In this document: piece after piece, positions 46,246-57,714 of the stretch
Position numbering within the stretch: the stretch's first letter is position 1
Layout: every line of letters begins with the position of its first letter
NCBI GenBank assembly: GCA_038380435.1
Contig: JAWZYU010000011.1
Span: forward strand, 87,086,501-87,150,500
DNA: 64,000 bases
Direction: 5' to 3'
From: Ryuthela nishihirai
Lineage: Eukaryota > Arthropoda > Arachnida > Araneae > Heptathelidae
Program-made: the position numbers and the translations under genes
Notes under the pieces: model-generated
Databases searched by the model: none
What the model was told of the DNA's origin: nothing
What the model saw: only the letters and a program-made list of their open reading frames with translations

Positions 46246-46470
46246 AAACCATGACGGTTGCAAAATCGGGTAACTTGTCCCTTGCATCTATTTGCAAACG
46301 AAGTGATTATCTAAAATTTCCTTCGTTATACGTTTCATTACAATTACTCAATAAATGGCCATCGTCTCTGTGCCCACGGAAAGGTATGTTTTGGCGGGTT
46401 AAAACAAAATTATAGTTTGTATTATGGGCCTCTAAGTCTATTTCGATTTTCCTCTAGTTATTTTGCAGCC

Positions 46471-46664
46471 GTCTCATGGTCAAGTGGTTAGCGCGCTTGT
46501 CTACTGATTTAAGGGACCTGGGTAAGGCATGGATGGATGGATGTATGTATGTGTCGTTTTTCTGCTGAGGACCTGCTATCTTAGACCTACTATGGCATAT
46601 AATTGACAGGCTCCTGTCAGATCTCTGTGGCAAGCAGCTGCTTGAGGGGACATTTTTTATTTTG
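46471..46664 (+). repeat. SINE-A copy 5
   Basis: Near full length from gtctcatggtcaagtggttagcgc to a cattttttatttt tail. The B-box bases (gttcgagccccg) are deleted at gggacctgggtaagg. It sits directly before the Tc1-like terminus at 46680. Confidence 0.85.
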
Positions 46665-46679
46665 CTCGAGTAGCGAATA

Positions 46680-47621
46680 CACAGTGGTATCAGAATAATA
46701 TGACCACCCACGGAATCAGTATACTCGCCCAGGCACGTCATAGAGTGCACATGACATAGTCGACCACATGGGGATATATAAGCAGCTGGCCAGGACAGAT
46801 GAGCCATAGTGCGTAATGTGAGCACAATGGCCAGAGGTATTTATTTGATGGACATTCAAAAAGGAATGATCATCGGCTACTACTACAAGATTGGAAGCAT
46901 CTCGGAAACAACAAACTTCGTGGGCTGTTCGTGAGGTGCTTTAGAAAGGGTGTACAAAGAATGGACTGCTGGTACACACAGTACCTCCAGACATCATAGC
47001 TGTTGAGCCCCAGAGGCCATCGACTCCAGAGTAGAATGTTGCCTCCGTTGACTGGTAAAGGACAATCAACGCACAACAGTGCAGCAATTGACCACTCAAA
47101 TGAACTCTGGGGCACCGGGTACGTGTTCCCGATGACAGTAGAGTGAACCCTGTTACGCATGGGTCTCTAGAGTCGACGTTGCTTAAAGGCAACCATGTTA
47201 ACCAAGGTCCATCAGCAATGACGCCTGCAGTTCGCATGGGACTAGTCATTGGACAGTGGAAAAAGGTCGCCTTCTCAAATGCTGTAAAATTCATCTCTGA
47301 CGAATCAAGATTTCTACTCGACAGAAGTGGCAAATACGGAGTCAGACACACTTGAACCAATACTCGGACACTTATTGGTCAAGTACAGGGTGGTGGTGGC
47401 CGTGTGCATGTCTGGGGGATGTTTTCCTGGTATGACCTAGGACCGCTGGTACCACTGGATGGGTCCCTGAACGCCAAAGGCTACATGTCCATCCTCGCTG
47501 ACCACATGCATCCCTGAATGTTGGACGTTTACCCTGGTGGTGATGGTGTCTATCAATAGGACAATGCTCCCTGCCATGTCACTAACGTGGTGCTTGACTA
47601 ATTCCAGGAACATGTAGCAAT
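46680..47621 (+). pseudogene. Tc1-like transposase relic cut by RTE copy E
   Basis: Begins with CACAGTGGTATCAGAATAAT, a terminal repeat related to the one at 45276. Translations in several frames give an N-terminal HTH relic (ISETTNFVGCS...ERVYKEWTAG), LKGNHVNQG-like linker sequence, the catalytic segment ISDESRFLLDR near 47295, WWWPCAC then GDVF, and YQ(stop)DNAPCHVTNV near 47545-47590 holding the second catalytic aspartate after a stop. The gene ends at FQEHVA at 47621, where the RTE 3' tail starts. The third catalytic residue and the right end are missing. Confidence 0.78.
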
Positions 47622-50600
47622 ATCATCATCCTCAAGCAGCCATGGGCTACGGAGGTCCAACCAGACCACGCAGTTTAATTCTCCAAGCATATTTGTCCCG
47701 AGCTGCATCCGGCCACTGTACACCAATTCTAACAAGGTCCTGTTTGACATTGTTAGCCCACCGCATCCTAGGTCTCCCCCTCCTGATGCCTCTAGGCACA
47801 CTCTTCATATCTATCTATTCGCCAATCTATAATTATCCATATGGGCAACATGGCCAAACCAGCGGAGTCTCTCTCTGCACAATATGCTGCTTAAAGGAGG
47901 TTGCAGACTCCTTTGCCTAACCTCATCATTAGTTACAAAGTTAAACCACCTAATACCCAAGATACTGCGTAAGCATCTAGAATCAAAAGCATCTAGTTTC
48001 CTGTTATCTTGTTTACACAGCGTCCAAGTTTCACTACCATAACTAACCCTAGAAAGAACCAAACTATTATACAGTCTAATTTTAGTCTTTAGGTGTATAT
48101 GCCTATTTCTCCACAATCTCCATAGATTCTTAAAAGTCCCGGCAGCAATACCTATTCGTCTGTTAATCTCATGCTGCACATCACCAGTATCGGTTACATA
48201 GCTCCCAAGGTAATTAAACTGTGACACCTGCTCAAGACTGCAACCATTCAGATTAACTGAATCACAACTTGCCTGACCAATTTTCATCACTTTAGTTTTC
48301 TCTCTGTTTATAACCAAACCTACTGTACTACCAGTCTCATCAACAGCTCGAATGAAAGAGTTCATCTCATCAACATCATTTGCCAAAAGGGCTAAATCAT
48401 CAGCATAATCTAAATCAGAAATTTTTGTATCTCCAGCCCATTTAAGGCCAAAAGCTTTCCCTTGAAGTGAATTTCGCATAACATAATCAACAACCAAACT
48501 AAAGAGAAAAGGAGACAAAATGCACCCTTGTCGAACACCAGAAGTAATGCTAAACCAATTGCTACAAGACTTACCAACTCTCACACACGACTCAGTGTTA
48601 TTATAGAGAGCTTTCATAATGTTAACTAACTTGTCTGGTATACCATATGATTTCACAATCAGCCACAAATTATGACGATCAACAGAGTCTAAAGCCTTTT
48701 GAAATCAACAAAGCTAGCAACCAAAGGTTTCTGAAACTCTAAACATTTCTCAAGAATCTGCCTAAGTGAAAATATCTGATCTACACATCCCCTACCACTT
48801 CTGAATCCACATTGCTCATCACGCAATTGCCTGTCAACCAGATTCTTAATTCTATTAAGCACAATCATGGAAAGAACTTTACCTGGAACAGAGAGTAGGC
48901 TGATACCCCTATAGTTATCACAAGAACTGCGATCACATTTTTTGAAAATAGGGATAATAATAGCTCTGGTAAAATCTTTAGGAACCATGCCTTTATCATA
49001 AAGGTTATTCAAAATTTCAGTCATCCAAATGGTAACTGAAACATTCCCAGCTCTAAGCATTTCCGTAGTAATTTCATCCACCCCTGGGGATTTATGAAGT
49101 TTAAGTTTAGAAATAGCCAAACTAACTTCAGATTGTGTTATAGGGCCAACATTGAAGCCACCAATGCATCTATCATCATTGCAAACAATGGGAGTAGAAC
49201 TAACCACATTGTTTAGAACATCACTGAAATGCTCAGCCCACCTAGCCATGACAGAATCCTCACCTTCTATAACCTTACCTTGTTTATCCTTCAATCCCTG
49301 TATACCTGTTCGTTTTCTACCACACAAAACATTAACTATCGTACAGCTCTCTGCTCTTGTGCTGTCTAACTGCTTCCTCAGCTTTGTCAGCCAGGCCATC
49401 AAGCAAAAGATTCTTATCAGTAGCTAACTGATCCTTTACACGTTTATTAAGTTCTTTGTAATGCTTTCTATTAGGACTAGTAGGGTACTGATTAAGGACA
49501 TTCCTGCAGTTCCTTCTTTCTGAAATAAGCTCAAGTGCCTTATCACTTAAATAATTCTGCCTCCTCTGCTCCTTTTTCTCTAAAAGAGTACTGTTAGTTC
49601 CCAAAAAAGCCTGTTTAAAATGGCCCCATTCTTCCTCAACTTCAGTATTAAGCAAACCATGACTGTCATAATGACTAAGTAACCTATCATGGTAAGCTTT
49701 AGCAATAACCGGGTCTTTCAGAGCTTCAGTATTAAAGGTACATTTTTTAACTCTAGCACAACACTTTTTAAGTTCAAGTTGCAAGCAAATTAACAAGGTA
49801 ATGGTCAGACCCAATTTCAGCTCCCCTATATGCCCTGGTATTTCTAACAGAACTAGCCCATTTGCTGTTAATTAATATATAATCAATCATATTCCTATGC
49901 AGCCCATCAGGTGAAACCCATGTGTATTTATGTATGTCGCGGTGTTTGTAATATGTGTTAGGTATTCTGAAACCATTGAGTTTACTTACCTGTAGGAGAC
50001 GTTGCCCATTGCCATTGCAGCTACCAATAGTGAAAGGGTCTATCACCCCTCCCCAAAGGTCAGAGTCACTACCAACTTTGGGTATTGAAGTCACCTAGAA
50101 CAAGAGTAATATCTCCTTTCTTGACAGAATTCAAAATATCCTGAAGTTGTCCGTAAAACCTATCCTCATCCTCATCAGAATCCTCAGTGGGGGCATAACA
50201 GCAGATAACATTCAAGTCTTTAATGCTTGTCTGAAATTTTGCTGTAAGGAACCTTTTATTAATGCACTCATATCCTAGAAGAGAATCACTAGCATGTCTG
50301 CTGAGCAGCAGACCCACGCCTTGGTGATGCTTTCCATCCTCCCTCCCTGTAAAGAGAAATTTAAAGTTATTTTTAAGTATCTCACCTTTACTGTCCATCT
50401 GGTCTCTTGCAAGCCTAGAATATCTAGGTTATGGCACTGGAATTCCTGCATGAGGACATCAAGAGAATAATCTCTATGTAATGTCCTCACGTTCCACGTT
50501 CCTGCAGAGAGAAAATGATTAGTAGGATTTTTAAAGAAATTAGGTTTATTGAGATTGGTAGGGCCAACAATATCCAACAGCCCCCTGATCGCAGGCATGG

Positions 50601-51071
50601 GGCAAAGACCTGTTCTTCTTCCGCTAAAGCCTGAAGTTCAGGCACCACCTTTTCAAGTGGACTTTTTCAAGAGCCACATGGCCTGCCTGAGACACATTAC
50701 TCCAGTTTAGGCTTGACGATGCCCAACTAGCTAAGTAAGGTTCAGGTACCTGCGATGGCCTCTGATTAGGATTATCCACCAGCTGATGTAAGGTATCCCA
50801 TGCCTCTGTTCACTTAGAGCTGGCAACCCAGAAGCAAACAGAAAACACAGCGGCAGACTCTCCCTCAACAGAGGCCCACCAGTGCAGCAAGTCCAGTCTA
50901 GTAGGTATAAATGGTCAGCATCAGGACCTTGTGAAGTTGACCACTCCTCAGCAGGGTTGAAAAAAAGAAAAAAGTGGCCATAGATGGCCAGATCAGTAGG
51001 CCATACTGAACTGGCATCCGTTCCCTTCCAAAAGAGAATATCTCTTTTGAAAGGTACTAACGGCCTGCATA
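47622..51071 (-). mobile_element. RTE-type LINE, copy E, 5' truncated
   Basis: Highly similar to copy B throughout (differences every few dozen bases by eye). The 3' end is atcatcatcctcaagcagcc; the 5' end stops at aacggcctgca, about 145 bp short of the full leader. No clear TSD. The protein is spread over at least six frames: 50275-50598 and 50069-50398 (endonuclease start), 49774-50094 (GDFN to SDHYL side), 49332-49814 (linker), 48689-49402 (RT start to FVDFK) and 47811-48668 (RT palm with YADDLALLA). Confidence 0.88.
47811..48668 (-). pseudogene. RTE reverse transcriptase C-terminal half, copy E
   Basis: 285-residue open frame with GVRQGCILSPFLF, the catalytic YADDLALLA, INREKTKVMKIG, QFNYLGSYV, and CRERLRWFGHVAHMD. 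It is separated from the upstream frame (48689-49402, with KSPGVDEITTEML, IFKKCDRSSCDNYRGIS and FVDFK) by a 1-bp deletion in a T run at about 48697 (gccttttg versus gcctttttg in copy B). The end lacks the KKGRPRMRW segment because of another indel near 47780. Confidence 0.85.
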
Positions 51072-51133
51072 AGTAAAGAAATTGATAACATTATCTATTT
51101 TATGCATTCTCTTCTTAAGGAAGCTTGAGAGAA

Positions 51134-51294
51134 GTCCCGTGGCCGAGTGGTTAGCACGCTTGGCTACTGATCTAAGGGACCTGGGTTCGAGCCCCAGGTA
51201 AGGCATGGTTGTATGTGTTGTTTTTCTTCTGAGGTCCTGCCATCCTCTCAGATCTCCTACTATGACATATAAACTGACAGGCTCCTGTCAGACC
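51134..51294 (+). repeat. SINE-A copy 6, best head, 3' truncated
   Basis: The clearest tRNA-like head of the family: gtcccgtggccgagtggttagc (A box) and gggttcgagcccc (B box). It ends at cctgtcagacc, lacking the caagcagctgcttgag and TATTTAT tail. Confidence 0.88.
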
Positions 51295-51605
51295 ACCTGT
51301 CTTGCAATACATTCTTTTTGAGGCTCCCTATATCATGAGGCCCTAAGCTGTAGCTTAGTTAGCTTATGCCTAAGTCTGCCCTGCTTCTGTATGGGGATAG
51401 TCTCCCTTTCTTTTCCACTGCATCTGTGATCCACTTGGTACCTGCAGTTGATTGCAATGGGGAGGTCTAACAGCGGTCTGAGATGATTTCTCACAAGCAG
51501 AGACTCCGGTTGCAGTTGTGTCTGGAGCTGGAGGATTTTTTTTTTGCGCTCGAGAGGTTGACCGTCCATCCATTGAACGGATTCAGTCAGAGTGAATAGC
51601 AAACA
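51295..51605 (-). other. Unidentified open region, perhaps LINE-derived
   Basis: A minus-strand frame of 107 residues (51333-51656) reads through, with QPLERKKKILQLQTQLQPES and LLVRNHLRPLLDLPIAINC. I cannot place it in a known family. It may be a piece of the R1-type element in inverted orientation, because it runs into the palindrome at 51606-51654 on whose other side the R1 relic begins. Confidence 0.35.
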
Positions 51606-51654
51606 GTTTCCCGAACAAGAATTCGAGTGCAACTCGAATTCTTGTTCGGGAAAC
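51606..51654. repeat. Perfect 23-bp palindrome with 3-nt spacer
   Basis: Left arm 51606-51628 (gtttcccgaacaagaattcg...), spacer gca, right arm 51632-51654 an exact reverse complement. A direct repeat, attcttcacgttttaaaaa, follows twice (about 51655 and 51693). Confidence 0.9.
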
Positions 51655-51899
51655 ATTCTTCACGTTTTAAAAATCGGAAATCAATCACGGAATCATTCTT
51701 CACGTTTTAAAAAATGATATGTATGTTCTCGGACCAATATTTTTGCAGCTTCACTTTAATGCTGAGGTTCAGTGAACAACGACATGAATCAATTGAACTT
51801 ATCTAAGTTCAACTGATGGTCAAGAGGATGGGTCCAGGACTACCTCTTTTTTCAAATTTATCCAGGCCTTACCTGAGGGATTATTCCCTGACGATGACA

Positions 51900-52296
51900 G
51901 GAGCTCTGATGATGCCCAACATCATCTCCAAAGAGAATATAGCTGGATTCCACCGGACACAGAAGATGACGTTCCGTTCACGGAAGAGAAAGTAGGAGAG
52001 GTGATCAGTGATGGTCTGACAGCGGAAATTGTGATGCAGTTGTTCAAAGAACACAAAGATCTGTTCACCCAGCTCTTTAACAACTGTCTGAGGCTAGGAA
52101 ACTTCCCAAAGGCCTGAAAATAGGCCAACCTAGTCCAAGGCGGGTAGAGTCCTGGAAATATATTCCCAAAGTCCTGGAAATAGTCTAACTAGTCAATAAG
52201 GCGGGTAGAAATCCGGCAGATGTGAGATCTTACAGACCGATATATCTGCTGTCGGTGATGGAAAAGATTCTTGACAAGCTGCTCACAAACAGGATT
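51900..52296 (+). pseudogene. R1-type LINE, RT N-terminal piece
   Basis: Reads SSDDAQHHLQREYSWIPPDT, VPFTEEKVGEVISDGLTAEI, VMQLFKEHKDLFTQLFNNCL and RLGNFPKA, then a stop and a locally repeated segment (cctggaaata...ggcgggtag twice, 52136-52215). After that come NPADVRSYRPI-like codons (agatcttacagaccgata) and KILDKLLTNRI-like codons, where the antisense I-type LINE begins. Between EVIS and GLTAEI about ten codons usual for the family (K.APGPD) are missing. Confidence 0.7.
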
Positions 52297-52551
52297 GGTT
52301 TGGTTGTTTAGGGTTTAATGGTGCATTAGCATCTAAGGCTATAATGCGCCAAACGAATGTCCAAAATGTAAAAAGATAAAAGTCATGAAACCCTCAACCA
52401 ATTTTTAAAAATATACTGGAAATTTAACAAAACAAAGGTAGAATAATAAAATAACAAGCAGTGAATAACAATAAACAAATGTAGAAATATTTTGTAAAAA
52501 TAAAAGTAACCAGGTGTAAACAACCTGGGTTAATCATATATATGTCACCAG

Positions 52552-53508
52552 CAAAGTTTGAAATCCGGCATTCTATAGAATGCCTAGGCATTGTATATAA
52601 TGCCTAAAACTAGCCGGCAATGTATGAAATGATTCATATTTCACACATTTCCTAGGCATTCTATAGAATGCCAAAAGGCAAATCGGCAAAGTATAAAATA
52701 CTCCCGGCAGTGATGTTTAATGTCGCAATGCGAGTCACGTGACTCTCGACGCTCGCCTGAAACAGAGCCAGAGCACTCAGTCCAATTAGAATTGACCAGT
52801 AAATGTTCCCCTGGGTCCCCTATAGGCTCACCCTGATTGCCAGATCCGCCAGTCTCTAGTTTCGGTAAAAAAGAGCGCTGTAGTTGGTCACTTTGGACAA
52901 CAAAGAGACACCCTTCCATTCGGAAAAGCGCCCCCTAGCGTTGTAAGAGTGTAAAAGAGGGTTGCCTCAATAGGGATCCCAAAGTTTGAGAACCCTAGCT
53001 TCCATAGAAAGAGAGTTAAGGTAAAAAAAACGGATTAAAAAAAGTCATCAAAAAACGACATATCAGAGGCATTTCGGAACTCCACTGAAATAGATTTGAG
53101 AAGTAGTAAAGTGAAATACGAGTATCCTAACTCGAATTGCAAACTTCGAATATTCAACACTTTACTGATTCATTCTCACTTGGCTTTACCTCATTTGGGT
53201 CGTTTTTTATAATGCGGACGACAGATTCATTACAGGTTATGATGTTAATATTTCTCGCGGTAGTTCAGCAATGGTATTTTTTTGTAGAAAAATCCCGTAT
53301 CTTATATTTTGTACTTCTTACATTTTCACATGCATCTTTTCAATAAAAGCCTTTTTCATACTTTGCCGAAATAGTATTTGTCATTCTATATAATGCCTAG
53401 GTATTCTATACAATGCCTAGAGAAAGTATGTAATAATTCTCATATTTCATACATTGCCTAAAAACGCCGGGTTATAGAATGCCGGCTTTTCATACATTGC
53501 CGGTAACA
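52552..53508. mobile_element. Inverted-repeat DNA element with stacked palindromes
   Basis: Both ends carry clusters of related inverted motifs. Left: ccagcaaagtttgaaatccgg, then the 18-bp palindrome ggcattctatagaatgcc (52567-52584 and again 52655-52672), ggcattgtatataatgcc (52587-52604) and ccggcaatgtatgaaat. Right: tgcctaggtattctatacaatgcc, catacattgcctaaaaacgcc, ttatagaatgccggc and catacattgccgg. ATGT occurs just outside both ends. The central ~600 bp has no convincing ORF; superfamily unknown. Confidence 0.65.
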
Positions 53509-53532
53509 TGTATAATAAACAGTAGAGAAAAA

Positions 53533-53845
53533 CTATAGACGAGTAAAATAACCTGTAAATTGTAAAAATTGAAAGACAGCGTTAAAACAACAATGATCAG
53601 ATAACAAATATCCGAGTGTAAGGGGCTCGGACGTAAAATCATGAAATGTAAAATACAAACGTCGTTCGAAGTTAAAACATGGACATGATATTAAAATGTG
53701 TTTGATAGTTAAAATGGTGTCACAAAACTCACTCTTAGGTTCATCGTCCGCCCGTAGAAGAAACGAATGAGTAATAAACGAATGACCTAAGCGGAGCCGA
53801 GCAAGTACAACTTCCTCCTTGCGATTCCTACCACAAACAGGATGT
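53533..53845 (-). pseudogene. I-type LINE ORF2 C-terminus
   Basis: Open over about 100 codons: VCGRNRKEEVVLARLRLGHS, FITHSFLLRADDEPKSEFCD, TILTIKHILISCPCFNFERR and LYFTFHDFTSEPLTLGYLLS. The C..C-H..C pattern (FCD...H...CPC) is a C-terminal zinc-binding segment of I-type LINEs. This piece is better preserved than the same region at 26680-26920. The rest of ORF2 is absent. Confidence 0.8.
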
Positions 53846-53864
53846 AATACAACTGTAGTAAGAA

Positions 53865-55683
53865 CAATTTCCTGAACAACAAACAATTCGGGTTCAGGAT
53901 AGACCAGTCCATCGTTGTCGCTATCAAAAAGATAGTGGACATTGTAAAGATGAATAAAGCAAAGAAATTGCACACCTCCATCGCCTTAGATGTAATGGGC
54001 GCATTCGATAATGTCTGGTGGCCTGCAATTCTTGGCAGGCTAAAGGATTGTTCCTATTCCAGGAACGTATTTAATCTGGTGTCCAATTATCTCAGTGAAA
54101 GAATGGTCACTTATTCCCATGCCAGTGGAACAATCTCAAGGAACCTAGACAGGGGCTGCCCACATGGTTCGTGCAGTGGCCCGTTTCTCTGGAACTTAGT
54201 TGCAGACACGGCTCTGAAGTTGACCCTACCTGAGGGAGTCTGGCTCCAGACGATATTCTGCTTGTCATCTCAGCCTCCTCCAGAGCGAGACTGGAGATTG
54301 CCGGCAACGCAGAATTATCGGTACTCGAAGGATGGAGTCTTCGCTACAAGCTTGGGTTCAGCTGAGCAAACACTACATCGGTGACTGTGGCTAAAGAAGA
54401 TGTCCTCAACAAGATCTTCCGATCTTTAAACTAAATGGCAATACTATCTGTCACAAAACGATTTCCAAATACTTCAGGATCACTCTGGATGAGAGGATGA
54501 GCTGGATCCTGCACCTGCAGAATAAATGACCTTAAAACCTGCAGATTAATTAACCATTAAGATTAAATGCACCAATGTCATGTGCAAACTTGGGCGTATG
54601 GCTCGCGTCTCATGGGGCCTCTGTGGGTTGATACCCAAAGAAATTTATTTAAGGGGAACTGAAAGGATCCTGGTGTATGGAGCTGGCGCCTGGTGGTGCC
54701 CGATCTATTATATGCAGAAAGCTGCTCGAAGCCCAGAGACCAGCTTTACTGCGAATTACCAGAACTTACAGGACCACATCTACGGATGCTCTCCTGGTAA
54801 TAGCAGGGATCCTGCTTCTGTATTTAACGGCTGGAAAAGAAGACCATTTTCATAGGCATTTTGCAGGCAAGGGAAAAGGCAACATTCCTCGGAGTCCAGT
54901 ATGACCCCAAGGTGTATTATGCTAATACTACTAGGTGGGATTCATCCCACCAAGAGACTGAATGTGCCAAGGTCTATGGAGTTATCATCAGGTAGCGGAG
55001 TTCAAGTCTACACAGACGTTTCCAAGAGCGAGGATGGTGTGGGCGTAGCTTATACTGTCTACAATCAAGGAGTCAAAGTGTATGATTATAAGAGGAAGGT
55101 CTCTGATAATGGCTCAGGCTTCCAAGCAGAGCTGCTTGCCATCAGAGAGGCCCTTAAACACGGCAGTCACAATAACAATGTCTGGCTGTATACCGGATCT
55201 CTTTCTCTTGGATCAAGGAACACATAGGTCATGAAGGAAACGAGTGGGCAGACCAACTGGCCAGCTCAGCAGGTACTGACACCCAACCTGAGATAGCGAT
55301 TAAGACTTCTAAAACTACCCTGAAGTCTATTTTAGGTCAAAGAGTCATGGACGAGTGGCAGAAGCTCTGGGATACGAACGAGAATGGTCTTCAAAGGAAG
55401 ACATTCTTACAAAGGGTCGGTCTGTCCGATGTCCTCAGACCACTACCTCATGCAGGTACTGACAGGACATGGGAACTTCCCATCGCATTTGGAGCATTTC
55501 AACATCTCTACCCACAGTTACTGCAGCTGTGGGGCTCCAGATGCAGATGTTGGGTTCTACATCCTCCACTGCCCGATCACAGAAGCGTTCGTTAATGAAC
55601 TTAGAAGTTCCCAAGCGATCAGAGGGGTAGCAGTCGAGGCAGCCATGGTGTCCATTAGGAGTTCCCGATCAGGATGCACCTAG
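53865..55683 (+). pseudogene. R1-type LINE RT, RNase H and C-terminus
   Basis: In order: FLNNKQFGF then IVDIVKMNKAKKLHTS, the RT catalytic-D block ALDVMGAFDNVWWPAILGRL (54000), LDRGCPHGSCSGPFLWNLVA, a damaged active site reading PDDILLVISAS near 54246 where Y-A-D-D is expected, GMARVSWGLCGLIP-like thumb sequence near 54590, the RNase H start VQVYTDVSKSEDGVGVAYTV near 55000 and AELLAIREALKHG. The C-terminal knuckle is CSCGAPDADVGFYILHC near 55520-55570. Frames change at least five times. Confidence 0.75.
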
Positions 55684-55964
55684 GGGATATGGGCTTGCCC
55701 GTTTGCTGGCTCTGGGACTCACTCCTTTGAGACCGAACCTGCTTTCGCTCTCCCACTTCCATATTTTACTAGCCAGGCTGCGCTCCGCACCCCCTTTAAT
55801 GCCACCCATACTCCATGACCCTACTGGTCACCTCTGAGAGGAACCCTTAAGTAGTTACACACCACTTCCGCTATCAGTAAATCGATCTATATCGATAACT
55901 CACGATTTTTGTAATTTTTTTATGGCGCCATCTAGTGTTTAAAACAAGTAATATATATTTTTTA

Positions 55965-56040
55965 AAAAAATCTATAAGGTCACTCGATCCCGCGACCTCA
56001 CGCTTATCAGCGAACGACGGCCTAGCCCACTACGCCATGT
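55965..56040 (-). repeat. tRNA-like SINE head
   Basis: The minus strand reads ggcgtagtgggctaggcc, then cgctgataagcg (anticodon-like loop ctgataa) and ggtcgcgggatcgagtgacc, a B-box-like end. The acceptor stem does not pair, so a tRNA-derived SINE relic is more likely than a tRNA gene. No second copy seen in the window. Confidence 0.45.
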
Positions 56041-57714
56041 GTTTTATATGCTTAGAGTGTTTAAATGTGGATGAAGTAGGAATAAGCGATCATTATAAAT
56101 TACGAATCTCTTTATTAAAATATTTATTTCTCGTAAATTAAGAATATATTATTTTTTAAATGAATTTTTTTTACTAGAAAATCATATTTAACTTGGGAAT
56201 AAATTATAAATGATTTTTTTTTTATTCTTAGAAAACCACATTTAACATAGGAATAATTATTTTAATGAATTTTTTATTCCTTATTAATTGACTTACGAAT
56301 AAATTATATTTCCATTCTTAGAAAACCACATTTAACATAGAAATAATTATATTTTTATTTATTGTAAATTACATTTAACTTGCGAATAAATGTAATATTC
56401 CTTGTAAATTGGGAATATATTTTTATAAATGAATTTTGTTTTAACCTAAGAATATATTATTTTCATAAATCTTGTTTTATTTTTTGGAAATAAGCACGTC
56501 AACTTCTCACCCCACCTGTGGACCACGTTTTATTGACGGATGGATTTACAATCTGAAAAGTCCTGCTAAATAAATATTTTATCCCACGGGGATTAGACTC
56601 TTTACTGTGAAAAATAATTTTCACCGTAATTTATTTGGAAATACTTTCCCAATCTGAGAATTAAATGAAACAGACCCAATTTATATCTTTCTCTCACATT
56701 TTTATTCTCAAACACGTTTTATTGACGGACGGATTTACAAACTGAAAAGTCCTACAAAAAATTTCCAAATTAGGAATCACACGTCTCTAAAAAATAATTT
56801 ATTAGAAAACTTTCTCAATCTGTGAAAGACAAAGTTCTCACATCTGATTAATTCCATCATTTATTCCCGGGAGATTAAAAAAATCTATAAAAAGGGTGCA
56901 GTAATCGTGTTCGAAATATATATTTGCTAAAAATATGGATCCAAGAAAAAAATTACTTCACTTTTTAAAACACTTAATTTAAGCAACTACTATGAGTTTT
57001 AACATTAATGTTTTAGTTAACCTTTTTGGTGCTTTCTTGTTGACAAAGTTCATGGTCTGTTCTTATCAGTATGTTGTCTTGGGGGTGACACGAGGGTTCC
57101 CAGATTGAACTACGGAAGGACGCTAGATGATCTCTGCTATATTTGTTGCTGATAAGGTCTGATGAGCTATTCCCTTCATTAGCGACAGTAATAGATAACT
57201 CACTCTAAAGGTTACTAAAAAGATTGCCAATAGGGTTGTGAAGGGTGAGACGATTACACTCTTAGCTCTGAATAGTAATTATCATCGGAATTTATTTTGG
57301 GAAAAACTATTTCTTGGGAATAAACATTTCCATTCTACGAACCAGAAATTGTAAACATTATTTTGTCCAAAATGGGATTTACACTCTTAGGTCTGATTAG
57401 TAATTATCACTGGAATTTATTTAGGGAAAACTATTTCTTGGGAATAAACATTTCCATACTATGAACCAGAAAACCATAGCATCTGATTAATATCATTTAT
57501 CCAACACAGTTCAGCCTTGTGATATTTCGTAAAGGGGTAATGTATCCGAAATGCATAACTGTATCAGTTGAAGCTCAGTTCACAAAAACTAAGATAGGTC
57601 TCTTGGAAAAGATGTAATCTTAAAACTATGACCGTAGAACCGAACACTTCCCCTATTGAGAAGGACTGTGTAATTCGTACATAATTTGAGCCAGATAGGC
57701 TTTTACATGCTGTG
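56041..57714. repeat. AT-rich region with diverged tandem duplications
   Basis: No gene. gaaaaccacatttaacatagg occurs near 56231 and 56318. acgttttattgacggatggatttaca at 56524 recurs at 56716. A ~125-bp block starting ttacactctta at 57254 recurs at 57379 with high similarity through ttgggaataaacatttcca. These look like layers of local duplication. Confidence 0.6.

Larger units (their letters stand above)
52297..53845 (-). mobile_element. I-type LINE, 5' truncated, inside the R1-type LINE
   Basis: On the minus strand: C-terminal coding (53845-53540), 3' UTR, and the 3' end atgcaccattaaaccctaaacaaccaaacc at 52297-52330. It matches the 3' end of the element at 21185-27228. It is itself interrupted by an inverted-repeat element (about 52552-53508). 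Left junction with R1 is at ...aacaggatt/ggtttggttg; at the right junction ~20 bp of unassigned sequence precedes the R1 frame. Confidence 0.82.
51655..55850 (+). mobile_element. R1-type LINE, split by an I-type LINE
   Basis: Two co-linear parts: 51655-52296 (start of the RT) and about 53865-55850 (RT, RNase H, C-terminal zinc knuckle, 3' UTR). Between them lies an antisense I-type LINE. An RT plus RNase-H-like domain and a C-terminal CCHC knuckle (CSCGAPDADVGFYILHC) match R1/Jockey-group LINEs of arthropods. The 5' endonuclease part is not seen. Frameshifts and stops are abundant. Confidence 0.75.

Noticed and set aside
51370..51656. Novel small gene beside the palindrome
   Set aside because: One frame shares the palindrome with the R1-type relic and another frame overlaps it equally well; no start context or splice signals, so transposon-derived sequence is more likely.
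55970..56035. tRNA-Ile-like gene on the minus strand
   Set aside because: Anticodon-like loop present, but acceptor ends do not pair; treated as a SINE relic.
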